64,000 nucleotides of DNA from Candidatus Methanomethylophilaceae archaeon (GCA_944320495.1 CALUHR010000013.1:354687-418686), one strand, 5' to 3'. Positions 36,441 through 46,914 are shown, numbered from the stretch's first letter. The notes: generated from the letters alone by a model not told the origin. A program made the numbers and translations.

Positions 36441-37178
36441 ATGTTCAAGGCCGATCTCAAGTCGGACACCCTGAAAGGGCTCGTCAACATCATCTCCACC
36501 CTGATCGATGAGGTCAAGTTCACCATCGGTCCGGATGGCATGACCCTGAAGGCCGTGGACGCGGCCCACGTCGCCATGATTGAGATGGAGGTCGGCAAGG
36601 ACGCCTTCGAATCCTATGAGGCGGACTCCTGCGAGATCGGGCTCGATCTCGACAAGGTGAAGGGGGTCCTGAAGTTGGCCTCGTCCGGCGACATCGTCAG
36701 CATGGAGCAGGACGACACCCACGGGAGGCTCGTGTTCAAGGTCGGAAACATCACCAGGCGCATGAACCTGGTGGACACCGCCACGATGAACGACCCGAAG
36801 GTCCCCCAGCTCTCGCTCGCCACCAGCATCAGCCTCATGGTGGACGAGCTGCAGAAAGGTATCCGCGCGGCCGACACCATCTCCGACCACATCACCCTCA
36901 GGGCGGGGCCGGACTTCTTCGAGCTGTCCTGCGAGGGCGACACCGACTCCGTGAGCCTCAGGCTCGAGGGCAGCTCCCTCCTGGGCATCGAGGCCGCCGA
37001 GGAGGTCAGGAGCATGTTCCCCCTGGACTACTTCCAGAACATCACCAAGGCCATACCGGCGGGGACCGCGGTCACCGTCGAGCTGGACAGCGACTACCCC
37101 GTCAAGCTCGTGTTCGCGCTCGCCGACGGGGCGGCGAAGGTGAGGTACCTCCTCGCGCCTAGGATCGAGAGCGATTGA
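36441..37178 (+). CDS. pcn: DNA polymerase sliding clamp PCNA
   Basis: A 245-residue PCNA with two clamp domains. Signatures: IDEVKFTIGPDGMTLKAVDA in domain 1, GIGLDLDK-type loop, and DYPVKLVFALADGAAKVRYLLAPRIE at the C-terminus. It is loaded by RFC (12398-13459) and tethers polymerases and repair enzymes. Single copy here, hence a homotrimer. It overlaps nothing but is two bases from tfs and from the transketolase gene: a six-gene operon by spacing. TGA stop. Confidence 0.97.
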   Translation: MFKADLKSDTLKGLVNIISTLIDEVKFTIGPDGMTLKAVDAAHVAMIEMEVGKDAFESYEADSCEIGLDLDKVKGVLKLASSGDIVSMEQDDTHGRLVFKVGNITRRMNLVDTATMNDPKVPQLSLATSISLMVDELQKGIRAADTISDHITLRAGPDFFELSCEGDTDSVSLRLEGSSLLGIEAAEEVRSMFPLDYFQNITKAIPAGTAVTVELDSDYPVKLVFALADGAAKVRYLLAPRIESD

Positions 37179-37180
37179 AT

Positions 37181-38011
37181 ATGTCAGCAGACGTCGAGCA
37201 TCTGAAGAAGATCGCGGACAGGCTCAGGGTGGACGTCATCGAGATGACGTCCGAGGCCGGATCCGGCCACCCCGGAGGGTCCCTGTCGTCGGCGGACCTC
37301 ATGGCCGTCCTCTACTTCGGGGGATGCATGAGGCACGACCCGGAGAACCCCCAGTGGGAGGACAGGGACCGCTTCGTCCTGTCCAAGGGCCACGTCGCCC
37401 CCGTCCTCTACGCCGCCCTCGCCGAGTCCGGATACTTCCCCACCGAGGAGCTGCTCACGCTCCGCAAGCTGGGCTCCAGGCTGCAGGGCCACCCGGTCCG
37501 CGGCAAGGTGCCCGGCGTCGAGATGTCCACCGGATCGCTGGGGCAGGGCCTCAGCATGGCCTGCGGCATCGCTCTGGCCGGGAAGATGGACGGGAAGGAC
37601 TACAGGACCTTCTGCCTCCTCGGGGACGGGGAGCTTCAGGAGGGCCAGAACTGGGAGGCGGCGATGTTCGCCCGCCAGTACGGGCTGTCCAGGCTCATCG
37701 CCATCGTCGACCGCAACCACCTCCAGATCACCGGGGACACCGAGGAGGCCGTCGGCCTCAACCCGCTGCCCGAGAAGTGGAAGGCGTTCGGATGGAACGT
37801 CATCGTCATCGACGGCCACGACATCCAGATGATCATCGATGCGATCGAGAGGGCGTCCGAACCCTCCGACAGGCCCACTGCCATCATAATGGAGACCGTC
37901 AAGGGAAAGGGGGTGTCCTTCATGGAGAACAACGTCGCGTTCCACGGCAAGGCCGCCAATGAGGAGGAGCGCGAGATTGCAATCATGGAGCTCACGGGGG
38001 GATCCGAATGA
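37181..38011 (+). CDS. Transketolase, N-terminal subunit
   Basis: A 276-residue thiamine diphosphate-binding subunit. [19 protein letters not shown] and the TPP/Mg motif [15 protein letters not shown] are characteristic; [10 protein letters not shown] and [12 protein letters not shown] contact the cofactor. Archaea and some bacteria split transketolase in two. It starts two bases after pcn and overlaps the C-terminal subunit by four bases (ATGA), ensuring equal synthesis. Role: interconversion of pentose and hexose phosphates, supplying erythrose 4-phosphate and ribose 5-phosphate. Confidence 0.95.
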   Translation: MSADVEHLKKIADRLRVDVIEMTSEAGSGHPGGSLSSADLMAVLYFGGCMRHDPENPQWEDRDRFVLSKGHVAPVLYAALAESGYFPTEELLTLRKLGSRLQGHPVRGKVPGVEMSTGSLGQGLSMACGIALAGKMDGKDYRTFCLLGDGELQEGQNWEAAMFARQYGLSRLIAIVDRNHLQITGDTEEAVGLNPLPEKWKAFGWNVIVIDGHDIQMIIDAIERASEPSDRPTAIIMETVKGKGVSFMENNVAFHGKAANEEEREIAIMELTGGSE

Positions 38012-38937
38012 AGATCGCACAGCGCAACTACTACGGCAAGGCCCTCGCGGCCCTCGCCGCCGACCCCAGGGTCGTCGTCATGGACGCAGACCTGGCCGGA
38101 TCCACCAAGACCTCCGAGTTCCAGAAGGTCTGCCCCGAGAGGTTCGTCGAGGTGGGCATCGCCGAGCAGAACATGATCGGCATCGCCTCCGGGCTCGCCG
38201 CCTCGGGCAAGGTGGTCTACGCCTCCACCTTCGGGATATTCGCCACGGGCAGGTGCTGGGAGCAGATCAGGCTCGCCGTCGCCTATCCCAGGCTGAATGT
38301 CAGGATCTGCGCCACCCACTGCGGTATCACCGTGGGCGAGGACGGCGCGTCCCACCAGGCGCTGGAGGACATGGCGATAATGCGCACCCTCCCCAACATG
38401 ACCGTCATCTGCCCCGCGGATGCATACGAGGCGTACGCGGCCACCATCGCCCTCGCGGACTTCGAGGGCCCCGCATACATGCGCATGGGCCGCGCCGACT
38501 TCCCGGTCGTGACATCCGAGGACGACGTCTTCGAGGTAGGCAAGGCCAGGGTCATGCGCGAGGGCTCCGATGTGACGCTGTTCGGATGCGGCCAGATGAC
38601 TGCGATGTGCCTGGAGGCCGCCGAGACGCTGGCATCCGAGGGCATCTCCGCGGAGGTCGTCAACGTATCCACGATCAAACCCATCGACGCCGAGGCCATC
38701 GTCGCATCGGTGTCCAAGACCGGATGCTGCGTCACCGCCGAGGAGCACAGCATCATAGGCGGACTGGGCTCCGCCGTCGCCGAGGTCCTGGCGGACTCCC
38801 GCCCCGCCCCACTGGAGAGGGTCGGAACCAGGGACACCTTCGGCGAGTCCGGGAAGCCGGACGAACTCATGATCAAATACGGGCTCACCGCCGGCGCCAT
38901 CGCAGACGCGGCCCGCAAAGTCATCTCAAGGAAGTGA
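38008..38937 (+). CDS. Transketolase, C-terminal subunit
   Basis: A 309-residue subunit with the pyrimidine-binding half and the C-terminal domain. [21 protein letters not shown] carries the Glu that activates the thiamine ring; [16 protein letters not shown] follows. It pairs with the gene before it and precedes transaldolase by five bases. Together these give a non-oxidative pentose phosphate route. TGA stop. Confidence 0.95.
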   Translation: MKIAQRNYYGKALAALAADPRVVVMDADLAGSTKTSEFQKVCPERFVEVGIAEQNMIGIASGLAASGKVVYASTFGIFATGRCWEQIRLAVAYPRLNVRICATHCGITVGEDGASHQALEDMAIMRTLPNMTVICPADAYEAYAATIALADFEGPAYMRMGRADFPVVTSEDDVFEVGKARVMREGSDVTLFGCGQMTAMCLEAAETLASEGISAEVVNVSTIKPIDAEAIVASVSKTGCCVTAEEHSIIGGLGSAVAEVLADSRPAPLERVGTRDTFGESGKPDELMIKYGLTAGAIADAARKVISRK

Positions 38938-38942
38938 ATCCG

Positions 38943-39590
38943 ATGAAGATTTTCATAGACACCGCCAACCTGGACATGATCAGGGAGATCAACAGCTGGG
39001 GGATCCTCGACGGGGTCACCACCAACCCCAGCCTCATCGCCAAGGAGGGCGTGGACGTCCGCACCAGGGTCAGGGAGATCGCCGAGATCGTCGACGGCCC
39101 CATCTCCGCCGAGGCCATGTCCACCACCGCCGAGGAGATGGTGAAGGAGGGGAGGGAGCTCGCCGCCATCCACCCCAACATCAACGTCAAGCTGCCCATG
39201 TGCGTCGAGACCCTCAAGGCCACCAAGATCCTCGCCTCCGAGGGCATCAGGGTCAACGTCACCCTGATCTTCTCCCCGCTGCAGGCCCTCCTGGCCGCCA
39301 AGGCCGGAGCAGCCTTCGTCTCCCCGTTCATCGGACGCCTGGACGACATCGGCCAGTACGGATCCGACCTCGTCGAGCAGATCATGGCGATCTTCAACAA
39401 CTACGGCATCGGGACCGAGGTCATCGCGGCCTCCATCCGCGGACCCAACCACGTCCTCGACGCTGCGCTGTGCGGATGCGACATCGCGACCATCCCCTAC
39501 GACACGCTGAAGAAGATGATCTCGCACCCCAAGACGGACGAGGGCATCGCCAAGTTCGTCGCGGACTACGAGAAGTCCAAGAAGGCATGA
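38943..39590 (+). CDS. tal: Transaldolase (short, TalC/fructose-6-phosphate aldolase family)
   Basis: A 215-residue TIM-barrel transaldolase of the small type. [16 protein letters not shown] at the start, [14 protein letters not shown], and the Schiff-base lysine in INVKLPM are the family marks; [11 protein letters not shown] is also conserved. It cannot be told from fructose-6-phosphate aldolase with certainty, but adjacency to both transketolase halves supports transaldolase. Its stop (TGATCG) overlaps the ATG of the next gene. Confidence 0.92.
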   Translation: MKIFIDTANLDMIREINSWGILDGVTTNPSLIAKEGVDVRTRVREIAEIVDGPISAEAMSTTAEEMVKEGRELAAIHPNINVKLPMCVETLKATKILASEGIRVNVTLIFSPLQALLAAKAGAAFVSPFIGRLDDIGQYGSDLVEQIMAIFNNYGIGTEVIAASIRGPNHVLDAALCGCDIATIPYDTLKKMISHPKTDEGIAKFVADYEKSKKA

Positions 39591-40726
39591 TCGACGTCGC
39601 GGTGGCGGGAGGCGGACCCGCGGGAAGCGCGGTCGCCGCCCTCCTGGCCCGCGACCACGGCGTGATGGTGTTCGAGGACCATCCGCGCATAGGGCTCCCG
39701 GAGCAGTGCGCAGGGCTCCTCACCGATCGCGCCATAGAGGCGTCCGGGGTCTCCCCGGACGTCCTCTCCACCTTGTACGGGGCCGAGGTCCTCCTCCCGG
39801 GTGGGGGCAGGGTCGAGGTCCGCTCCGAGCGTCCGAAGGCGAGGGCCGTGGACCGTTCGGACCTTGATTCGAAGATGGCCGACAGGGCCATGGCCGCCGG
39901 TGCCGAGTACAGGCTCTCGGAGAAGGTCAGGTCGTTCTCCGTCGGGTCGTCCGTGGGGATCTCCACGTCCGCCGGGGACCACAGTGCCAGACTGCTCATA
40001 GGGGCCGACGGTCACGGGTCCGTGGTCGCTCCCGCCGTGGGCTGCGTCCCCGGCGAGCGCATACGCGGGGTGCAGGCCGATGTCGCCGTGAGGATGGAGG
40101 ACCAAGGGATGTTCCGCATGCGCATGGGCTCGAGGTACGCCCCCGGATTCTTCACGTGGGAGATCCCCTGCGGGGACTTCACCCGCGTCGGGCTGTGCAC
40201 GTCATGGTCCGCCGGTCCGCCGTATCAGTATCTGAAGAGGCTGCTCTCGGACCTGGGGTACGGGGACCGCGTCATACGGATGCACAGCGGCAGGATACCG
40301 ATGCACCCGTCCGGGCCGATATCCTCGGACAGGGTGATGCTCATCGGCGACGCCGCCTCGCAGGTCAAGCCGGTCTCCGGAGGGGGGATACTGCCTTCGA
40401 TGGTTGCCGCCCCCATACTCGCGGATGTGGCGCATTCCGCCCTCGCATCCGACGACCTCTCGGCGAGGAGGCTCTCCGAGTACGACAGGCGCTGGGATGA
40501 CGCCATGGGGAGGGATCTGTCGAAGGCGTACCGCCTCCGGAGGGCGCTCCTGAGGATGGACGACCGCGACCTGGACCGTGCCGGTCGCTACGCCTCGAGG
40601 GACGATGTCCGCGCGGTGCTGGACGGCATAGACCTGGACACGCCCGCCGATGTGATGAAGGCGCTCCTGAGGCATCCGGGCATGGCGGCTTCGGGCGCCT
40701 GGACGCTCCTGAGGTGCTTGATATGA
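39587..40726 (+). CDS. Geranylgeranyl reductase family FAD-dependent oxidoreductase
   Basis: A 379-residue flavoprotein of the GGR family, which in archaea saturates the isoprenoid chains of membrane lipids. [18 protein letters not shown] is the dinucleotide-binding loop, [10 protein letters not shown] the Cys-containing motif near the active site, and [18 protein letters not shown] the second FAD motif. I read the codons and found no in-frame CGA. It overlaps the transaldolase stop and the next start by four bases each, so it is fully coupled within the operon. Confidence 0.88.
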   Translation: MIDVAVAGGGPAGSAVAALLARDHGVMVFEDHPRIGLPEQCAGLLTDRAIEASGVSPDVLSTLYGAEVLLPGGGRVEVRSERPKARAVDRSDLDSKMADRAMAAGAEYRLSEKVRSFSVGSSVGISTSAGDHSARLLIGADGHGSVVAPAVGCVPGERIRGVQADVAVRMEDQGMFRMRMGSRYAPGFFTWEIPCGDFTRVGLCTSWSAGPPYQYLKRLLSDLGYGDRVIRMHSGRIPMHPSGPISSDRVMLIGDAASQVKPVSGGGILPSMVAAPILADVAHSALASDDLSARRLSEYDRRWDDAMGRDLSKAYRLRRALLRMDDRDLDRAGRYASRDDVRAVLDGIDLDTPADVMKALLRHPGMAASGAWTLLRCLI

Positions 40727-41754
40727 GGCGCGTGCCGATGGCCGAGGTGCCCTCGCGGATCGCGGGGGAGACGATAAACAGGCTGATGTCCCTCGGATAC
40801 GTGGACATCCACGCCAGGATAGCGAAGGGCGACGGCTGCCGTCTGGTGCCGATACTGCCGGAGCACGTGGACGACGTCTCCGCGATGGGGTTCGCCATCA
40901 CGGAGGGAGACGCCCATTCGCTGGACCGCAGGACGCCCCAGGAGAGGATCTCGGAGATCCTCGGGGGCATACCTGAACTGAGGGGTCATCTGCCCGACCG
41001 CTGGGAGTTCGTCGGTGACATCGTCATCCTGAAGCTGGACCCGTCCTGCGAACCGTATCTCGACGGCATCGGTGACGCCTATGCGAAGGTGCTCGGCGCC
41101 AAGACCGTGTGCGCGGACGTCCACGGCGTGTCCGGGGAGTTCCGTCAGCCCAGCATGAGGGTGATCCACGGCACCGAGACCGAGTCGGTGCGTCTCGAGA
41201 ACGGCATCCGTTACCGCTTCGACGTCACCAAGGTCATGTTCGCCTCCGGCAACACGGACGAGCGCATGCGCATGAGGAGCCTGGACTGCACCGGCGAGAC
41301 CGTCGTGGACATGTTCGCTGGCATAGGGTACTTCACCCTCCCGCTGGCCAGGTTCTCTGGGGCCCGCAGGGTCTTCGCCTGCGAGAAGAATCCCGAATCC
41401 TACCATTATCTGGTGGAGAACGTCCGTCTCAACGAGGTGGGCGATGTGGTGCTGCCCATGCTCGGTGACAACCGCTCCATCCCGGGCAGGGACTTCGCGG
41501 ACCGCATCCTGATGGGGTACGTGCAGACGACATCGGAGTTCCTGCCGGCGGCCCTGAGGATGATACGCATCGGCGGGATCATCCACTACCATGACACCTT
41601 CCCGGTGGGCGACCAGGCCCGCAGGGTCGACGAGATCTTCTCGCCGCTCTGCGGATACGAGGTCCTGGGGATCCGCGAGGTGAAGTCCTTCGCCCCGTCG
41701 GTGTCCCATTACGTCGCCGACGTCAGGATAACTTCTCGTTCGCCCCGCAGGCGA
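40723..41754 (+). CDS. taw2: tRNA wybutosine-type transferase Taw2 (Trm5/Tyw2 family), ends at CGA
   Basis: A 343-residue Rossmann-fold enzyme. The SAM motif DMFAGIGYFTLPLA and the N-terminal domain place it with TYW2/Taw2, which transfers the aminocarboxypropyl group of SAM to guanosine 37 derivatives of tRNA-Phe; Trm5 usually has DMFAGVGPF. The FPVGDQARRV region is near the end. The standard-code stop would be TAG at 41770-41772; the first in-frame CGA, 41752-41754, precedes it by five codons. The 3' end overlaps the convergent gene at 41723 by about 30 bases. ATG 40723 overlaps the GGR stop. Confidence 0.82.
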
Positions 41755-43228
41755 CCAGGAGCGTCCTCATAGCGTCGAGGTACTTGTCCCCGCCCGCCTT
41801 GACGACGTTGCCGGCGAACTGTGCCAGATAGTCGGCCAGCTCCCTCTCCGCCGGGGAGAGCTTCATGGAGGGCTCCCCTCCGCAGGCGAGGATGAACGCG
41901 GCAGCGACTGAACGGGACTTGCTGTCCTTGAGGGACGTCTTCTCGACGGTCTCGGCGACCATGTTGGCGCCTCCGACCTTGGCGGCCTTGGCCAGTCTGT
42001 CTATGACCTGGGTCATCGGTCCGGGGCGCCTGATCTCCGGCAGGGATGCCACCACGTCGGCCGAGAGGAACACGCTGTACGCGTTGTCCAGCGCCTGCAT
42101 GGGCTGGGAGCGGGACACGTCTCCGACCGCATCGGCGGTCCTGGCGTCGGTGTGGGTCCTGATGATGTCCTTCCAGTCGGACTCCCACAGCACCGACAGG
42201 GCCTCGCTGACCCTGGGGGTCTTCAGGACCACGGCGCGGCTGTTCTCGGAGAGGAACCTCCTGAGGGTGTCCCTCTCCCTCTCGCCGCCTTCCAGCGCGG
42301 AGATGAACGCGTCCAGGTCCGAGCCGTAGTTGGCGGTGCCCACGATGTAGGTGGCCGCGGCTCCGTCCTTCAGGCTGCCGAGCTTGGACCTCTTGACCGA
42401 TGAGATGAGGGCCGCGTCGCCGACCTTGCCGATCATGTAGTCCTTGAGACGGTCGCCGGTGATGGGCTCGATGTCGCTCTCCCCGGATGAGTGGTACTTG
42501 TGCCTCACGCGGACCTCCATGTCGTCCATGGGGTCGACGGCCGCCAGCCTGGACACGATGTACATCAGGGTCGAGACGTCACGGGCGCAGTTCTCGCATA
42601 TCGAGATCGTCTCGTCCAGGGACTTCACGTGGATCTCCAGCACCGCGGAGGTGGTGTGTCCGCAGGAGAGCCCATCGTCCGGGAACTCGTAGGGTGTCTC
42701 CCAGAATGTGTCGTAGAGGTACCCCTCCGGCATGTTGGGCGAGTCGGAGCACACCAGGTCCTCCCCGAACGAGTACAGGTGGAGCTTGTTCTTCTTGATG
42801 ATGTCGGAGTACAGGAGCAGCCTCTTCTTCGGGTCGTCGTAGTACTGGCACCCGATCAGCTTCGCGGCGTTGACCGTCCCGCGCACCGCGTAGGACACGG
42901 TCTCCCCTCCGAGCTTCCCGGATGCGAGCATGGGCACCGAGCCGGACGCCGCCAGGGATATCGTCCCGGCGTAGGCGCGGACGATGTCGTCGCCACCCAG
43001 CCTGGACGCCTCCTTTATGAGGGCCTCGGGGTCGTTCCTGATCTTCTGGAGGCCGTCTATGTGCTTGAAGGGCTTGTCGAAGACGCACTTCCTGCAGTTC
43101 CCGGCGCACTGGGGCCTCAGGATCCCGGGGTCGTCGGCGAGCGTCCTGGAGCGTTCCAGCAGCTCGTCCTCAAGTCTCTTGGAGGTGTGCTTGACGCCCC
43201 TCATCCTAAGCCTCTTCTTCCCGGGCAT
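41723..43228 (-). CDS. Large conserved archaeal protein with Cys clusters, unknown function
   Basis: A 501-residue soluble protein that I do not recognise. Residues 40-50 have CAGNCRKCVF, an Fe-S- or zinc-like cluster; a second set (SCGHTTSAV and ICENCARD) lies near residues 190-230. The middle is mixed alpha/beta; the C-terminal 170 residues are helical, with a conserved-looking CGGEPSMKLSPAERELADYL. The basic start (MPGKKRLRMRG) suggests RNA contact. It is convergent with taw2 and divergent from the RNase III gene. TGA stop. Confidence 0.6.
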   Translation of the reverse strand: MPGKKRLRMRGVKHTSKRLEDELLERSRTLADDPGILRPQCAGNCRKCVFDKPFKHIDGLQKIRNDPEALIKEASRLGGDDIVRAYAGTISLAASGSVPMLASGKLGGETVSYAVRGTVNAAKLIGCQYYDDPKKRLLLYSDIIKKNKLHLYSFGEDLVCSDSPNMPEGYLYDTFWETPYEFPDDGLSCGHTTSAVLEIHVKSLDETISICENCARDVSTLMYIVSRLAAVDPMDDMEVRVRHKYHSSGESDIEPITGDRLKDYMIGKVGDAALISSVKRSKLGSLKDGAAATYIVGTANYGSDLDAFISALEGGERERDTLRRFLSENSRAVVLKTPRVSEALSVLWESDWKDIIRTHTDARTADAVGDVSRSQPMQALDNAYSVFLSADVVASLPEIRRPGPMTQVIDRLAKAAKVGGANMVAETVEKTSLKDSKSRSVAAAFILACGGEPSMKLSPAERELADYLAQFAGNVVKAGGDKYLDAMRTLLVACGANEKLS

Positions 43229-43321
43229 GCGGACGGGGATATCTTAGCCATAGATAAGGTTCGGCTCGGGATGTTCGCGCGATGTGTTTATCGCTCCGAT
43301 CGCGTTCGTACGGGCGATACC

Positions 43322-43804
43322 ATGGAGTCGCGTTTCGAGATGGAGGTCCGCGGGATGCTGGCCCGTCCGCCCCTCGGATACAGGAACGTGCCGGCCGAAG
43401 GGCTGGAGCTGTTCTGCAGGGCCCTGACCCATGACAGCTACACCAACGAGCACGGGGACGAGTCCTACGAGAGGCTGGAGTTCCTGGGGGACGCGATCCT
43501 GGAGTTCGTGGTGTGCGAGGCCGTGTACAGGGACACCGACCTGAGGGAGGGTGCCATGACCGACTTCAAGCAGGACAAGGTGGCCAACCGCATGATCTCG
43601 GAGCGCGTGCTGGCCTCCTGGCCGGAGATCGATTCGATGATGAGGGTCGGGGGAGGGCATGTAGACCGCTCCACCGGAGCGAAGCTCATCGAGGAGAACA
43701 TGCGCGCGGATTTGTTCGAGGCGTTGCTCGCCGCGGTGTACCTCACGTACGGGATGGACGAGGTCAGGCGCCTGGTCGGGGAGGTTATCCTGGGCAAGGG
43801 ATAA
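43322..43804 (+). CDS. rnc: RNase III-domain protein without dsRNA-binding domain
   Basis: A 160-residue single RNase III domain. YERLEFLGDAILEFVVCEAVY is the signature with the catalytic acidic residues, and ENMRADLFEALLAAVYL holds the second metal-binding Asp and Glu. The RNase III double-stranded RNA-binding domain is absent, as in Mini-III. RNase III is uncommon in archaea, so this is notable. ATG 43322 with a GTTTATCG element upstream; TAA stop. It stands alone between divergent and AlbA-type genes. Confidence 0.82.
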   Translation: MESRFEMEVRGMLARPPLGYRNVPAEGLELFCRALTHDSYTNEHGDESYERLEFLGDAILEFVVCEAVYRDTDLREGAMTDFKQDKVANRMISERVLASWPEIDSMMRVGGGHVDRSTGAKLIEENMRADLFEALLAAVYLTYGMDEVRRLVGEVILGKG

Positions 43805-43867
43805 AGGTTGTGAATCAACTATCGTTGCGTTATTCTATTAAACGCTGAAACGATACACGTTGCCACC

Positions 43868-45313
43868 ATGTCCGACCTCCTCTCTTAGGTGAAAGGTGGG
43901 GAATCCACCATTCTCGAATTCAAGGAGTCTCTGCAAGAGGACAGCATCGGCTGGTTGAAGACGGTCGTGGCGTTTGCCAATGGCAGGGGCGGAAGGCTCG
44001 TCGTGGGCGTAGATGACAGGGGTGAGGTGTTCGGAGTCACCAAGGAGGAGCTGGAACAACTCTGTCAGAGTATCGACGATTCCATATCGGATTCCATAGT
44101 CCCGCAGATATCGAGAGATGTCTATGTCCAATCTCTTGAGGGCGAGTCGGTGGTGGTCGTAGAGGTATATCCAGGGCCTGGCAGGCCATATTACATCAAG
44201 AGGCTCGGTGTGAAGGAAGGGACTTTCGTTCGCAGGGGAGCATCCACTCGCCTGGTGGACGATGCCACCTTGGATGAGCTCAGGCTTCAGGGGAAGCGCT
44301 CGACATTCGATTCTCTAGAGAATCTCGATATTGCTGTTACCAGAGAGAGGACAGATTGTATAATCAGAAAGGTTGGGGAGTTATACGGTGCCGAGATCGA
44401 TGAGACCGATCTCCGCAACTGCGGTATCATCAGGGTGAAAGATGGCCAGGATATTCCAACCAATGCATATGCCCTTCTTTGTAGCGACTCTCCGTTCCTT
44501 TTCACAGAAGTCAGGTGTGCTCTCTTCAAGGGTCGTAACGGGACCGAATTTCTAGATCAGGCGGATTTCTCATGTCCTATATTCGAACAGATTGAGAATG
44601 CCTATCGTTTTGTTCTCCGCAATATCAGGAAGAGCGGACGTGTAAGTGGTCTTGTTCGCGAGGACAGATACGAGATACCGCCCGATGCGATTCGCGAGGT
44701 AATCGTGAACGCCGTTCAGCACAGAAGCTACATCAATAGCAATCGTCCGATACATCTGGCCATATTCGACGACAGATTGGAGATAACGTCCCCCGGAATC
44801 CTTCTGATAAGTCGTGATGAGATGAAGCAAGGTCGCACGGAGCATCGCAACCCCGTGATATCCAAATTCTTCAGACTCGTCGGCATTTGCGAAGGTTGGG
44901 GGAATGGGATGTCAACGATCATCCACAACTGCGTGGAATATGGGCTGCCGGAACCATCCATAGAGGAAGGGCCCGCGGATGTCATAGTCACAATCTGGCG
45001 TCCTGTGGATTATGATCAGTCTCATGACACTGATGATGACACTGATGACACTGATAATCAGTCTCATGACACTGATGACACTGATAATCAGTCTCATGAC
45101 ACTGATCAGATAAGAACTGTCCCCAGAAATCGCAGAGAACAGATAATCCAGATGATGGAATCGGATCCATCCATCTCAATAGAGGGCCTGTCCAAGAAGT
45201 TGGGTATGTCCAGAAGCACGATCAACCGTGATATACAGAGGCTCAAGGCAGAAGGTGTTCTCTCGAGGGATGGAAGCAGCAAGAAGGGCCTTTGGACGAT
45301 TCACCGGAATCGA
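43868..45313 (+). CDS. AlbA_2 (Schlafen-like) putative transcriptional regulator with in-frame TAG and terminal CGA
   Basis: About 474 residues from GTG 43889, or 481 from ATG 43868 if the TAG at 43886-43888 is read (MSDLLS then TAG). Order: AlbA_2 domain (GGESTILEFKESL, GVDDRGEVFGV), an ATPase-like HATPase C region (REVIVNAVQHRSYIN; GNGMSTIIHNC), a Asp/His/Ser repeat linker (45017-45109), and a C-terminal winged helix (EGLSKKLGMSRSTINRDI). GC content is lower than its neighbours, suggesting transfer. The only in-frame CGA, 45311-45313, follows GLWTIHRN; the standard code runs to 45550 inside the next gene. Confidence 0.75.
45017..45109 (+). repeat. In-frame tandem repeat in the linker of the AlbA-type gene
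   Basis: Units beginning CAGTCTCATGACACTGAT occur at 45017, 45059 and 45089, with a basic 30-base unit and a 12-base addition in the first copy. They encode Ser-His-Asp-Thr-Asp-Asp-Thr-Asp-Asn-Gln motifs, a flexible acidic hinge between the ATPase part and the HTH. Multiples of three keep the frame, so the copy number can vary without disrupting the gene. Confidence 0.75.
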
Positions 45314-45323
45314 GGTCTGATGC

Positions 45324-46835
45324 ATGAGACTGACCGCCGAGAACTACGACATCGGCATCGCCGAGCCGACGGCGTTGCTGCACGAGGACGACTGCAGGAT
45401 CATCGGGATCCGCGAGGGCGACCACGTCCGCATCGAGGGGCGCGGATGCGTCACCGCGATAGCCAGCATGTCGGACACCCTGGTGAGGCGGGGCACGGTC
45501 ATGATAGCCTGCGGGGTGCTCGGCGCCAGTTGCATCCACCCCGGCGATGAGGTGGAGGTCACCGCCGCGCCGATCCCGGAGTCCGTGAGGGCCATCCGCG
45601 GCAAGATGGACGGGGAGGAGCTGTCCCCGGAGGAGATCTCGCAGATCGTCGACGACGCGGTCCATGACAGGCTGTCGAGGATCGAGACCTCCGCATGGCT
45701 CACCGCCCTACACATACGCGGCATGTCCATGTGCGAGACGGCGTCCTACACCAGTGCCATGGCGTCCACCGGCTCGGTCCTGGACTTCGGGGACCGCCGC
45801 GTGTTCGACTTCCATAGCTTCGGAGGGGTCCCGGGCAACAAGATCACACCGATCGTGGTGTCGATCGTCGCGTCCGAGGGCCTGCTGATCCCGAAGCTCT
45901 CGTCGAGGGCCATAAGCAGTGCCTGCGGGACGGCCGATTTCGTGGAGGTGTTCTGTCCGGTGACCCACGGCTCGGACGATGTCCGCAGGATCGCGGAGTC
46001 CGAGGGCGGGGTGTTCTCCTGGACAGGTGCCACCGACCTGGCCCCCGCCGGGGACCGCTTCATCAGGGTCCAGCGTCCGCTCGGTATCGATCCGAAGCCG
46101 CAGATGCTCGCGTCGATCATGGCGAAGAAGGTCGCTGCCGGTGCCACCGATGTGCTCATGGACATCCCGATGGGGTCCGAGACCAAGGTCAGGTCCCCGG
46201 AGGAGGCCAAGGCCTACGCCCGCGACCTGATGGAGCTCGGGGACCTGCTGGGCATGAGGGTGGAGTGCGCGGTCACGTACGCGGACCAGCCCCTGGGCGT
46301 CGCCGTCGGGCCCGCGCCGGAGGCGAGGGAGTGCATCCAGGTGCTCGAGAACAGGCCGGGCCACGAGGAGGTGGCCGAGAAGGCATGCATCTGCGCCGGG
46401 ATGATCCTGGAGATGGCCGGGATGTGCGACGGCACCGTCCGCGCGAGGGAGTGCCTGACGTCCGGCCGCGCCCTGGAGAGGTTCAGGGCGATCGTCCGCG
46501 CCCAGGGCGGTATGGACGGGATAACTTCCGAGGACGTACGGCTGGGGCGCTTCTCCGCCGATGTCGTCTCGCCGAGGGACGGTTTCGTCAACCGCATATC
46601 GAACAGGGCCGTGGTCTCCGTGGCGAAGGCCGCCGGTGCCCCGGCGGACAAGGGCGCCGGGCTCGTGCTCTCGAGGAAGCGCGGGAGGAAGGTCGCGAAG
46701 GGCGACGTGCTCATGACGGTGTACTCGGACAGCGAGGACAAGCTGGAGGACGCGCTGGAGGCGGCCGCGGAGCTGGAGCCGTTCGACATCGACGGGATGC
46801 TGCTGGACAGGATCAGGCCCGGCTCCCTCCGATGA
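45324..46835 (+). CDS. deoA: AMP phosphorylase
   Basis: A 503-residue thymidine phosphorylase-family enzyme with an archaeal N-terminal extension of about 80 residues, typical of AMP phosphorylase, which converts AMP to adenine and ribose 1,5-bisphosphate in the pathway to RubisCO type III. Signatures: GNKITPIVVSIVASEGLLIPK, SSRAISSACGTADF, and PAGDRFIRVQRPLGID. Apt at 59211 would recycle the adenine. The ATG is 10 bases after the CGA that ends the upstream gene, with GAGGT as ribosome-binding site. Confidence 0.92.
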   Translation: MRLTAENYDIGIAEPTALLHEDDCRIIGIREGDHVRIEGRGCVTAIASMSDTLVRRGTVMIACGVLGASCIHPGDEVEVTAAPIPESVRAIRGKMDGEELSPEEISQIVDDAVHDRLSRIETSAWLTALHIRGMSMCETASYTSAMASTGSVLDFGDRRVFDFHSFGGVPGNKITPIVVSIVASEGLLIPKLSSRAISSACGTADFVEVFCPVTHGSDDVRRIAESEGGVFSWTGATDLAPAGDRFIRVQRPLGIDPKPQMLASIMAKKVAAGATDVLMDIPMGSETKVRSPEEAKAYARDLMELGDLLGMRVECAVTYADQPLGVAVGPAPEARECIQVLENRPGHEEVAEKACICAGMILEMAGMCDGTVRARECLTSGRALERFRAIVRAQGGMDGITSEDVRLGRFSADVVSPRDGFVNRISNRAVVSVAKAAGAPADKGAGLVLSRKRGRKVAKGDVLMTVYSDSEDKLEDALEAAAELEPFDIDGMLLDRIRPGSLR

Positions 46836-46914
46836 GATCGACCCCTTCGGAGGGGCATAGAACTCTTTAAATACAGCATCCACTTAGCGCGGTTCATTCA
46901 ACTCGGTGAATGAT

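Noticed and set aside
45017-45109. CRISPR-like array
   Set aside because: The repeats are contiguous, in frame within a gene, without spacers of uniform length, and there are no cas genes.
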